Source of the DNA: Spinacia oleracea
Taxonomy: Eukaryota > Streptophyta > Magnoliopsida > Caryophyllales > Amaranthaceae
Direction: 5' to 3'
DNA length: 64,000 nucleotides
Assembly: GCF_020520425.1 (NCBI RefSeq)
Contig: NC_079492.1
Location: 146,413,861 to 146,477,860 of the forward strand
The translations under genes and the position numbers were made by a program. The notes beneath the pieces were generated by a model. It had not been told where the DNA came from and did not search any database. It saw only the letters and a list, made by a program, of their open reading frames with translations. The stretch's first letter is position 1, and each line of letters starts with the position of its first letter. Shown here in pieces: positions 34,308 to 45,027 of the stretch.

Positions 34308-35851
34308 CCTAGTAGTGTACAAAAAAGGGATGAATGTCACATTTTTCACACAATTTTCTTTCATTAGGTACTCAATTTGTCATTAGTATATTTATTATAA
34401 AAAATAACAATCCTAATTTTGTACAAGGCGGTGATTATGAAATTTGAACACCTTTTTTACCCTCCTCAATGAGATTGAAATTGTTAAGAAAATAAACCGA
34501 ATTGAAAAAACAATGTATGGTATATTAACCAGTGCTAAATACAAATTATCATCATATTCGGTAAAAAAACAATATTATAACATGTGCAATAAGTTGAAGT
34601 TGGATGGTAGAACCGTAGAATATTTCTTTAGTACTCCACATTTGATTTTAGAATATTCTTTTATTCCATGTAACTTCGATAACCATAGAAATTTTAGAGT
34701 TCGAAACCACAAGTCAACTCCGATTCACTTAAAAAACAAACGCTACAACCCTGAAGGATATTCTTAGATTAACAATAGAATAAAAAATATCATAATGTGT
34801 GCATAAAAATAACATTTCAACTGTGATTATACTATTTCATATTGTGTGAGAAATTTTCAATATTGAGTGATTCATCTTCTGTCATATCAAATCGTTTCAA
34901 CAATGCAATGCAACATGCTTTGTTCTCTTTACTTGGTATATATGCATGGTATGATTTTTCTAGTTTCTGGTCTGATATATTTTAACTAATTCTTCATGAT
35001 CTAATCTGATCTGATTTGAATGCTTTATGTGCGTGCTTTTTTCCTTCTCTGGTCTTATCTTATCTTAATTTTATTGATTTGGTCTGATTTTTCTAGTCTT
35101 TTATAATAATCAATAAATGAAAAGAACCCGTAATCTCCGTCAAAAATAATCAGCATACAAATCACTAGAAAATATCATCTAACAAATATTGATCATTCTC
35201 ACAATGGATATAAATAATACAGATTAGGACATAATAATACAAATACTTTTGGATAATCTTAATTAGTAGGCATAATACGGCACGATCCACGTGGACCATG
35301 CTTGACCCATGGGCCAATGCCATGGGTAAAAAAAGTTCGATGGTTTTCCTACAGAAAAAACTGCGGCCTTTCCACGGGGTCACGTTATCTACAAACTTCC
35401 CCTATCCAACTCCAAAGAAAAGAATAAAATTTTAATTATAAAATAAAAATAAAATAAATCAAGTCATAAATTAAATTTTGCCCCTTTGTCTTCTTCATAC
35501 ACACTCTCCCTCTTTTTCCATTTGTTTCATTTTCTCTCTCCTCAAATTTCCATCTACCTTTCGGTCTCAGTGTTGGTGTTCACCCTTTTAGGTGGAGTCT
35601 TGCCTTTACCTTCTTCCAATTCCACCAATTCGATCATCCGATCTTCTTGGTTGTTGTTCCAGATCATTCTATTGATTTGATTTGATTTGACCCTAATTTC
35701 CGACGATTCTATTTCAACGATGAGGATTTCAAACGATTAGGGGTTTGATCGGTGTTTGTACATATTGATTTTTTCTGTGTATTGTTTTCCGGTGGATTAG
35801 GTTGATTTCAGATCTGTAAGCTATTGTAATTAGGGTTTTTAATTGGTGGAT
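34308..35851. other. Intergenic and promoter side of the phosphatase gene
   Basis: A 107-codon AT-rich frame at 34444-34767 has no recognisable content. 35480-35850 is pyrimidine-rich with CTCTCCC stretches and probably holds the promoter and 5' UTR of the phosphatase gene. Between them nothing is seen. Confidence 0.45.
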
Positions 35852-38800
35852 ATGCATATTGAGGATTTTGAAGCGGAAGAGGTGCTGGCAGGTGAATCGG
35901 ATGATCTTTATTCTAAGGTTAGGGTTTCTGGAAATGATCGAAACGTCGTCGCTTGGGATACGAAGAGGGTGTTGATTGGAGCTGGTGCTCGCGCTCTATT
36001 TTATCCTACTCTGGTTTACAACGTTGTTAGGAACAAAGTTCAGACCGAGTTTCGCTGGTGGGATCGGATTGATAAGGTAATTTTATTTCCTCTTCTTGCC
36101 CCAAAATATTTTACATTTGCAGTTTTTTCAATTAATCTTTGTTTTTGTGCAATTAGTTTGCTAATTTATGAATTCTGTAAAAGAAATATAGTTTGGTCCT
36201 TTATTTGTGCTGATTTTCGTGTTCTGATTGAGTGCCCATCCTGTAAATGTTGTGAATTTGAGGTCGGGAAAACATAAATTAGTTTGGGAAGCTTTTTCTT
36301 AGGTGGTTTGACGAATTAATTGGTTTAATATTTTTTTTCTTTAATCACATTGGTGCTAATTTGGTATGTCTGAGCTTCTGATGAAGCAGATGAGCTCCCT
36401 TTGACTTTGTAAACTTCGACTTCAACTCTATTAATTGATTTTTCCTGTTATTCTGTTTGTGTTTGGGGTTTGACGTTCTGTGTTGCTGTCTATTAACAAC
36501 TCGTAAACAGTCTTGTAATTTTGCAGTGTGAATTTTATGTCCAAACAGGGTAAATACCATGTACATTAGCCGTTTTCCAGCCAAACTGACCTGAGTTTGG
36601 TTGAGTATTTCCCCCCTAGATTTTGTAGGCTTTAAATAATGTCAAAGCTTCAGTAATGGCCATCCAGTAATGCCCATCATTTCTAAGCGATCAACTAATA
36701 ACACAACTGTGTGTTGCTAAGTTGCTACCAGTGCCCAGTGACCTACCACAAATGACAAATATAGGCGCTGAAGTTTGATACCTACCACAATGATTCATCT
36801 TAGATGGTTTGATAGCTATTCAGAAAATGTGTTGTAGCTGGGAATCGGGATGCTAAATGTATTAGAGCAAGTGAAGATGAATCACGAAGGTTGTGATTAT
36901 GTTACTCTGGTTGTATTGTAGTTCCATGTTCATGTCCTGATGTCCAGCTTTAACTAGTGTTTTTTTACAGTCTGGAATTCTGGACAATAGATGTGCTGAG
37001 TACCAAAATTTCCTGCATTCATCAACCATTAAATCCTTGCTCTTTTCTGATTCCTGACATGAGTGCTTTTCAGTTTGTGTTGCTAGGTGCTGTACCATTC
37101 CCAAGTGACGTTTTGCGGTTGAAAGAGCTTGGTGTTCATGGAGTGATTACTTTAAATGAGCCTTATGAGACTTTGGTTCCTTCGTCTCTCTATCACGTGA
37201 GTGTGTACCATTTGTTTGTTGCTGCGTTGTTGAATTTACTGGTAATTGGTATATACGAAGTATAATGTTTTTGAACTCGTCGTTCTCGTTCGTTGGTTTT
37301 CTAGCAGAGGAGATGAGCTTAGGGGTTGATTTTGTTTCTCCTTGATAGCATTTGTTTTGAAAGCTATTTAAAAGAAAAAAATGTTTCATCTTGCAGATAC
37401 GATTCATCTATGAGTAGTTGAGTACCTCTCTTATGTTAATATTTTGTTCTGCTTCCATCTGACTGGAAAATGTGATATGTCCCTTCCTTTGCCTTCTTGC
37501 TAATGCAAGTACTTCTCTCTTCTTTTCGTCTCCTGTCTGAAAGTTTTTATCCTCGTACAACAGAAAGTTTATCCATAATAAAGATTCGCAAGATGTTTCA
37601 CACACTCTTACTCTCTTCTTAATTAAAATCGCAAGATGTTGCAGAGTTCCTTCTTCAACTTCCTTTTTTGCCAGCATTCTGCCTGTTCTTTCTCTAATTA
37701 AATGAAAAGATTTTTGGGTGCTATTATCTCCTTTATTTAGTTCCTTAATGATAGAGAGCTAAGGAGTAAGGAGTATATAAGTTTTGTAGGAACTTGTTCT
37801 GGTCACTGTATTTGGTAAGACAATAGTTTTTGTGCGGATGTTGATTTTATATTGAGTTTGATGTTCTCCATCGCCATCTCTGCTTCTTTAATCATGCTTG
37901 ACGTTAAATATCACAATTTTATCTAGATTTATCTCATTACCTTGTCAAACTCTTTGGGCTTTATCTTTAGTCACTCCTAACAATTCTCTATTGTTTTACA
38001 TGATAGGCTCATGGCATTTATCACCTTGTGCTTCCTACTAGAGACTATCTCTTTGCTCCGTCAATGAATGATATATGCCAAGCTGTGGACTTCATTCACA
38101 GTGAGTTCTTTTATTTACTTGGCTTCTATATTATTTTTTTGTTCTTAATTTTCTGTGTTGGATGTTTTTGCTGTTGTCATTTTTGTTTTTTTGCTTTAAT
38201 TTTGATTCGCTCTCTAGAATTCATTTTTTTAAGAGTTGTGTGCTGCACTTCATGTTTTGCAACAACGACAACAGCTTTTGTTGTGCGTTCTGGGTGCCCA
38301 ATACATGCACCCTTATCCCTCCCATTATATGCTCTAAGCTGGTGAAGATGCTAGCTTCAAGTTTTCTCTCTTTCTTCTCTTCTCATTTCATCTTTTTGAG
38401 AGAGATGGATTGGATGGTTTGGGCATTTCATAATGTATCAGTGTTCTTTAGATGCAGCTGCTGCTTATGATTTGTGATACTGTGCAAGGGCGAAATTTAT
38501 ATGAGTTGTAGCTGGTGCTTGCCTCTTTGTGAGATTCAGTTGTTATAGTTTCTCGTAACTCTAGTGTTTTATACCGTGCTTACACCTTTGCTTATCATTT
38601 TCCAAGGAAATGCTTCTCGTGGGTGGATGACTTATGTACACTGTAAAGCTGGTCGAGGTCGTAGCACCACAATAGTCCTATGTTACCTGGTATGGGATTT
38701 ACTTCAATCAGTACATCAGTTGATGAGATAAGTTCTATACGTGCCATTGTACCTTATTTTTTTCTTTCTTTCTTGTACAGGTACAACACAAGAAAATGAC

Positions 38801-39375
38801 TCCTGAGGATGCTTATAGCTACGTGAGATCCATCAGACCAAGGGTTCAGCTTGCTTCTATCCAGTGGCAGGTACTCCATTGTTGACTTGCTTTATTTAAC
38901 ACAAGCCTTATAAAACTCAGTTATTATTGTAGTTGACTATTTTTAATATTCTATTTTTGGGTTGCACCTTTCTTGTTGACTACAGGCTGTCAAAGATTAT
39001 TACTACTATAAGGTGAAGAACTGTAGCTCAGCTCCTAGTAACAATTTGATAACTAGAAGATCAGGGGTTCCACCAGCAGCGGGAAACTTATTTGAATTTG
39101 ATGATTGCTCCGTAGTGGTGGTGACGAAATCCGACCTAGACGGTTATGATCGAAGTAAGCCGAGTGATGAAGATAGTCAGATATTGGCAGATCTTAACGT
39201 GATATACAAAGTACGTGTTGCTGGTCAGGCGGCACTAGCCAGGCTATCCTGCTTGTGGCTTCGTTGCCACACCGAGCAGAAGATTGCAGAGGAGCAGCTT
39301 CTTAGGCAGGGTAGCTGCACCATCACGGCAGACCAGATAAGTGGCAGCCTTACTGTAGACATCCATGTGTATTAA
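35852..39375 (+). CDS. PTPMT1-type dual-specificity phosphatase, six exons
   Basis: Exons are 35852-36076, 37074-37196, 38007-38100, 38607-38689, 38781-38870 and 38986-39375. All have GT-AG introns and consistent phase, giving 334 aa. The conserved ARALFYPTLVYN start of the family, the FVLLGAVPFPSD block and the signature VHCKAGRGRSTT (Cys and Arg of HCX5R, with the GR.RS loop) are present. Known members dephosphorylate phosphatidylglycerophosphate in mitochondria on the cardiolipin and phosphatidylglycerol route. The length and the C-terminal extension after the phosphatase fold (about 120 aa, ending VDIHVY) fit plant PTPMT1 such as Arabidopsis At2g35680. ATG at 35852 is the first in frame and precedes the acidic leader MHIEDFEAEEV. 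No defects are seen. Confidence 0.93.
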
Positions 39376-40761
39376 GATTATGATGATGGTCTTGTATTCG
39401 CATCAAAATCAAACGTGTTTGATACCTTGTTTTCTATTTTCTGCCCCAGTAAATATGAGGAGGCTAATAAAAAATCTGGGTGTAGGTTGGCCTTGCTCAG
39501 CTTTCCCTTGTAAATCTTGTCATTTTCATGTTTCTAATAGAAGTGTAGAAGTAGCATCAGATGTTTGGTTAGGAGAAGCTTTCATCTCGGTCCGTCAGGC
39601 GAATGGACAGCGAAAATTAGATCAGCACATGAATGGAATACGAGCTATACTAAAAGATGGCTGTCAAGCCGACCCGGCACGAAATAGCCCGGCCATGACC
39701 GGGCAGGAAAAAAGCATGGCCTGGCACGAGCACAAAGTCCTTGGCTGTGGGCCGTGTCTGCGCCACATTTTTTGGGAAAAAGCATGACAAGGCATGGCTC
39801 GACCCGACACGACAAAGGACACTGAGTTCAGTAAAAGTAAGCTTAGGCACGATGGCCAGTGGGCCTGGTCCCTATGTTGAACTTCTCATCCCGGCTCGAG
39901 TTGGCATGATACAAAGTGGGTTTGGTGTGTGCTGGTAGCCCGAAGCCCGATCTGGCCAATGGGCATTACAGCCATTGATTTGAAGGGGGTCAGAGAGATG
40001 CATGCTGGCACGGAGTTGCTGTAGATACCAAGTTTCACAAGATTTGCGTTGCGAATGCGGAGGAAACAAATGAATCATGAATATTACATGTTTGAACTGA
40101 ATATCCTGTGAATGCAAGAACTTTTGCATTTTGTTCACCTGTTCAATGTTCTTGATCTTATGTACGTGTCGATTTATCCTAAGGAGTTTGCAACACAAAT
40201 TCAGGGGTGATTAAACTTGAAAGTCTATTGCTGAGGGGACATCACGAGCTAATCACTCAAGTTTTTTAAAACATTTGCACGTAATAAAGAGAGAAATTCA
40301 AGGCAATATTAAATGAAACTTACTCATCCCTTTCATTTTAATTTAAGAAAAACATATTAGAAAATTTAACTGTAAACTATCACTCCTCCGTTTCTTAATG
40401 ATTTGCTTGTTTAGAATTTCTTTTGCTTAAATTGAGGAATGGATAAGTAGAGCTACGTGAAAAAATTGGGAAATAAATGTTGAGGCGGAGCTACTGCCTG
40501 CCGGAGGAGGGATGAAAGAAGGCGGGTAATTTTTATAAGGGTAAAATCGTTTTCACGTGAAAAATAAGGACGTTTTTAGCTAAATGCGCTTATAATCCCT
40601 TATCGTTTTGTTCCGACAGTTATTTTTATATTTTATATATTTTTTTTTTGAGAGTATTTTTATATTTTATCTTTAATTTCTTTTAATAACATAACATAGA
40701 ACAAAGTGCAGTTAGTCATTTCGGATTACCGATATTATCAAACTTAAACCTTCTCCAATAA
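39376..40761. other. 3' flank and repeat-derived spacer
   Basis: 39655-39960 is GC-rich with CCCGGCACGA/GGCACGAGC repeats, typical of hAT-repeat interiors. 39990-40270 resembles sequence at 47490-47590 plus 48270-48380 and at 44180-44250, so it is an upstream edge of the hAT-gene duplication. A single MITE-like end (CACTCCTCCGTTTCTTAATG) lies at about 40382. No gene is seen. Confidence 0.45.
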
Positions 40762-40995
40762 AAAACCTCTTTCATTCCAAATTCAAAGCAAAATCCAATT
40801 GAATATACCCCATTTAGAAAACCGGTTCAGGACTTCAGGTGTACTAAAAACCTACTCAATCATCCATTTTCTTCGGATAAAACCTCTTTCATTCCAATTT
40901 CAAAGCAAAAATTTCATCGAGTACACCCCATTTAGAAAACCGGTTCAGGACATCAGGTGTGCTAAAAACCGAGTCAATTGTCCCTTTTCTTCGGA
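40762..40995. repeat. Two tandem 117-bp units upstream of the hAT-derived pseudogene
   Basis: Units 40762-40878 and 40879-40995 both run from AAAACCTCTTTCATTCCAA to TTTTCTTCGGAT and share GAAAACCGGTTCAGGAC. They lie about 50-250 bp upstream of the GC-rich 5' UTR exon. The second gene copy at 44.4 kb lacks this repeat. Confidence 0.8.
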
Positions 40996-41019
40996 TTAAA
41001 TCGGCCCGATCAAAATTTC

Positions 41020-41912
41020 CCAACTTCCAAGACCCCACTCAAGTCACGAGTCTCCACACGTGCTCATGCACAAGAGAATTTGAACCATCGCCCTCTCCTC
41101 TCATACTTCTCAGTTCTACAGTCACTATATTTTTGGCGCTCTTTTACTATCCCCTTTTCTCACGCTTTCCAGTGCCCTACCGTCGCCGCCACTCTCGCCC
41201 GTTCATCTCCGCCGCAACTCTCACCAGTTCATCTCCGCCGCCGCTTTTCTTCCCGTTTCACTTCCGCCGTTCACCTCTGGTAACGTCCTAATCGCACTTC
41301 ACTATTTTATATTCATTTTATTATTTCAATTCCAGTCAGTTTCATGGTTTTAATTTTCAATTGTTATAGCGCCTTACTTTAAGCCATACACTTCCCACAT
41401 TTTACTATTTGGTGTAGAATTTTTGAATTCAAAAAAGAGAATTCATATTCTTGGAACCCTAATGTCATGCTCAGCTAAATATTCTAGATTAATCTATTAA
41501 TTGAGGGGCTATGTTTTCTAATTAATGTTTTAAGCTTTATATCTTTTAAATTGCTTTAGTTGTTTTACAAAAGTTGAAACAAGAATTGCGTAATTGGTAT
41601 TTAATTTTGGTTGAATTAGTTGAAAATTTGTGATAGGTTTTATGAAATTGGCTGTTAATCACTGTTTTGAAGGATCCTAGGGTTTGTCACAACTGTTCTT
41701 AATGAATTGTTTATCTAATTTAGTTTATCAATAATTCGATTAGGATGTGATGGATGACCCATCGGGTTCAAAGAAAACAAAACCGGAAAATGCCATAAGG
41801 TCTATGTTTGAAAAGAAATTTAAAGCTATGGAGACGTCTACCACTTTGCCGAATGCAACTCAAGAGAGTAACAAAGAGTCATCTTCTTCTTCACCTCAAA
41901 ATACCTCACCTC
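41020..41912 (+). pseudogene. hAT-derived gene, first tandem copy (5' end only)
   Basis: The 5' UTR exon (ending 41279), the intron with GT-AG (41280-41743) and the first coding stretch from ATG 41750 match the intact copy at 44.4-45.2 kb. They share TTTTTGGCGCTCTTTTA, the leader RSMFEKKFKAM and SSSSSPQNT. The match stops at about 41912, where an antisense RNase H-like module begins. Downstream, 43866-44340 matches sequence 3' of the intact gene. The body of the gene has therefore been replaced. Confidence 0.8.
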
Positions 41913-42872
41913 AACTACCATTAGCACCTATTTCCGCCAACTTATCCACATCATCTTACTTGCTAGTTTTCTACATTCCAATACCATAAGAACTATCTCA
42001 TTCTTCATCCAAGAATGTTTCACGAAGTTGCCTTCCACGTTAATGAGATCAATTGCAATTTTGGAATCTGATTCAATAATCACACCCTTAAACGCTTGTT
42101 CTTTCGCTATCGTTAGTCCAACTATGATAGCCTTGATTTCACCTTCTACTACCTTTTCTATTCTTGGACCGACGTGTTTATCAAAACAATCTCCCATACA
42201 ATAACCAGACCTTCCCATAATCCAAAATCCATTATCATCCCTAACAATAACTCCGTACCCGATTCTTCCGTTACCCCTAATGCTCGCATCTGTATTAATT
42301 TTCACGAACCCGGATGGTGGGGGAGCCCAACTGATAAACTCTTCTCTAGTCTGATGTTGCGGCATACGAATACGTCGAATGGGAGCTTGACCTCCATGGT
42401 GTAATGGCAGTGGGGAAACATGATGCATCATTGCCATGAGAAATGATGTGAAAACAAGTGAAAACAAAATAGGAAATAAAAGTTTAATTTTGAGCCTTAA
42501 TCAATAGGAATGAAAAACATGCATAAAGTAATTGATACGGAGTATTATATAGGTTGATAGGTTAGTAGTTGAAAAAACTAGGACTGAAAAACAATATTCG
42601 GACAAATTAATATAATTTCTAATAGATGTAAAATTATCTAATACACACTATTCTAGCTCCTTCCGTAATTTTGTTGGTAGTAAAATTTTTATTTTGGTAA
42701 CTTTTATACTTTATCTCCCAATCGTTTATGTTTTTTTATTTTCTTAAAACCCCACTTAAATCATAAATAGTTTTATTTTTGGTAGTTTTTACACCATTTC
42801 TTTTTCTTTGAACTACCCACTTGCATCATTATTATATCAAATTCAAATATGTTTTTTTTTAATACTTATGTT
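41913..42872 (-). pseudogene. RNase H-like module, copy 3 (antisense)
   Basis: On the minus strand a continuous frame from ATG at 42437 to 41928 reads SWAPPPSGFVKINTDASI, NGRIGYGVIVRDDNG, EGEIKAIIVGLTIAKEQ, ESDSKIAIDLINVEG, with three of the usual RNase H acids visible (D in NTDAS, E in EGEIKA, D in ESDSK). About 45 nt carrying the closing REGN..AD motif are missing compared with copy 2. Sequence further upstream (42438-42872) matches the non-coding block before copies 1 and 2. It is the least damaged of the three. Confidence 0.7.
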
Positions 42873-43854
42873 TAGGGCTGCAAATGAGCCGAGTCGAGTC
42901 GGGTTTTACCTTGTTCGAGCTAAGCTTGATAAGGATTTTAACTGTTCGAGCTTGACTCGAGCTTTACCGAGCTTTGCAATTTGTTGTTCGAGCTTTGTTC
43001 GTTAAGCTTCTTACCTTCTCGAGCTAGGCTCGAGCTCGCTCGTTTAGCTCGAGCTCGAGATCAAGTTCGAGCTTGAGTTAAACGAACGAGCTCGAGCTTA
43101 ATAAACAAGCTTTGAAAAAAAATTAACTTGCTATTTTATTTTTATATAGAAGGCAAACAATTACCAAATGAAAGGAATATTTATAGTTAGCTACTCGTAA
43201 TAAGGGTCAAAGACTCAAAACAATACACTAAGAGTTCAAACTGAAGTAAAATAAGCAACCAAGCAGAACATCCTTGTCTTGCCCTTAAAACAAATCCCTG
43301 GTTTTGCTTGAGAAAGGGTGATGAATTTGTAGGTGTATTTATACTAGCCATTGAGATTTGAAGGTAAGCAATAATAATGGAATAAAATTGGAAAAAGCCC
43401 AGAAATTCTTCCTCTGAAAGTTGGTAATTGATCGATCAATCAAATCCTCAAATTGGAGAAAATTAACAAAATATATGATTTGAATGAAATATTCAACGGG
43501 ATTACGGGACATTATACTATTTGATTTGTTCACTTTCTTCAAATAATATATTTGTTGACATTTAAGGGTAATAATTTTTAAGAAAACTTATATTTTGTTT
43601 CATAATAAAATTATCTTTTCGAGCTTAAACGAGTCATAAACAAGCTCATAAACGAGCTTATAAACGAGTAATTAATGAGCTATAAACGAGTACTCATGAA
43701 CATTAACGAGCTGAACGTGATGCTGTTCGAGCTTAGCTCGTTTACTTATCGAGCCTAGGAATTTTGTTCAAGCTCGTTCATCACTTAATAAACGAGCTTT
43801 GGCCGAGCTTGTTCGCGAGTTGTTCGCGAACCTACCGGCTCATTTACAGCCCTA
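42873..43854. mobile_element. Non-autonomous hAT element, 982 bp
   Basis: Terminal inverted repeats TAGGGCTGCAAATGAGCCG and CGGCTCATTTACAGCCCTA are flanked by 8-bp copies CTTATGTT (42865-42872) and CTTGTGTT (43855-43862), 7 of 8 matching. The subterminal parts are dense in GAGCTCG/CGAGCTT motifs in both orientations, a normal hAT binding-site pattern. No transposase is encoded. It is inserted inside RNase H module copy 3. Confidence 0.9.
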
Positions 43855-43865
43855 CTTGTGTTGCA

Positions 43866-44340
43866 CCTTCCTCTCTCTTTCTTCTTTTCTGAATTTGGTT
43901 TATTGGAGGTAAAAGGCATGATTTGTAACAAGATAATGACGAAGATGGAGTTCTAATCCCTTCCCCAACTCCTTTTTTGTACACTACAGACTGTTAATGA
44001 TTTATTTTAACAAGATCTTCCGTTGCAGAGAACAGAACTATGAACTACAGAGGAAACAAATTATGGATATTATACGCTTGAACTGAAGATTGTGGAAAGC
44101 TACATTTTTCTCAGGTGTTCGGTCTTGATTTTGCACGTAATTAAGAGAAATTAAAGGCTGAATTAAACGCGTAATTAAGGAGTTTGCATCACAAGCTCAG
44201 GTATGATTAAACTTGAGGGGACATCATGAGCTATTCACTCAATTTTAACAAATTAATTTTGTGAAGTCCTCTAAGATATTTCATGAAAAAACCGTTTTTT
44301 TGTTTGCAAAGCAAGCAAAAAAACCTTGACCACTTCCTAC
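43866..44340 (+). repeat. 3' flank copy of the hAT-derived gene
   Basis: TTTCTGAATTTGGTTTATTGG..., GACTGTTAATGATT and GAGGAAACAAAT match 47205-47590, that is, the sequence after the stop of the intact hAT-derived gene. It marks the joint of the tandem duplication. Confidence 0.7.
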
Positions 44341-45019
44341 AAGGGTTGACTGACAACTCAGAACAGAACTTGAACCATCGCCCTCTCCTCTCAGACTGTC
44401 AGTCCTACTGTCACTTTATTTTTGGCGCTCTTTTATAACCCCATTTCTCTCTCACGCTTTCCAGTGCCATGCCCTTCCGCCGGAGCCACTCCCTTCCGTT
44501 CATTCCGTCACCGCTCTTTCTGCTTCACTTCCGCCGCAGCAACTCTCCCGTTCACCTCCGTCGTCGCTCTTGCTGCTTCACTTCCGCCGCCGCCGTTTAT
44601 TCTGGTAATACCCAAATTCCACTTCACTATTTTAAATTCATTTTCTTCTTTTTGATTCAGTCAATTTCATGTTTTGTTGTCATGCGCTTCCAATATCATA
44701 GTAGAATTTTCAATTTAAAGCAAATTTGAAAAAGGAGGAATCATATTCTTGGAACCCTAATACCCTGCTTAGTTAAAGATTCTAGATTAATCTATTAATT
44801 GTGGTGCTATGTTTTCTAATTAGAGTTTTATCATTTGTATCTTTTTAAATTGCTTCAGTTGTTTTACAATAGTTGAACAGGAATTGCATAACTTTTACTC
44901 AATTTTAGTCGAATTTGTTGGAAAATTGTGAGGATTTACGGAATTGCCTGTTAATCACTGTTTTGGAGGATCATCGGCCTTTTTCACAGTTGTTCTTAAT
45001 GAATGTTTATTCGATTAGG

Positions 45020-45027
45020 ATGTGATG
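45020..45027 (+). promoter_or_regulatory. Start-stop uORF overlapping the main ATG
   Basis: The first bases after the 5' UTR intron read ATGTGATG. ATG is followed at once by TGA, whose last A begins the main ATG. The same eight bases occur at 41745-41752 in the truncated paralog. Start-stop uORFs are known to stall or re-route ribosomes in plants; a role here is inference. Confidence 0.5.

Noticed and set aside
34444-34767. 107-codon AT-rich frame
   Set aside because: Composition follows the AT-rich surroundings and no recognisable motif or flanking gene structure is present.
39365-39787. 140-codon frame after the phosphatase stop
   Set aside because: It runs through GC-rich hAT-like repeat sequence (CCCGGCACGA motifs), and the peptide has no domain.
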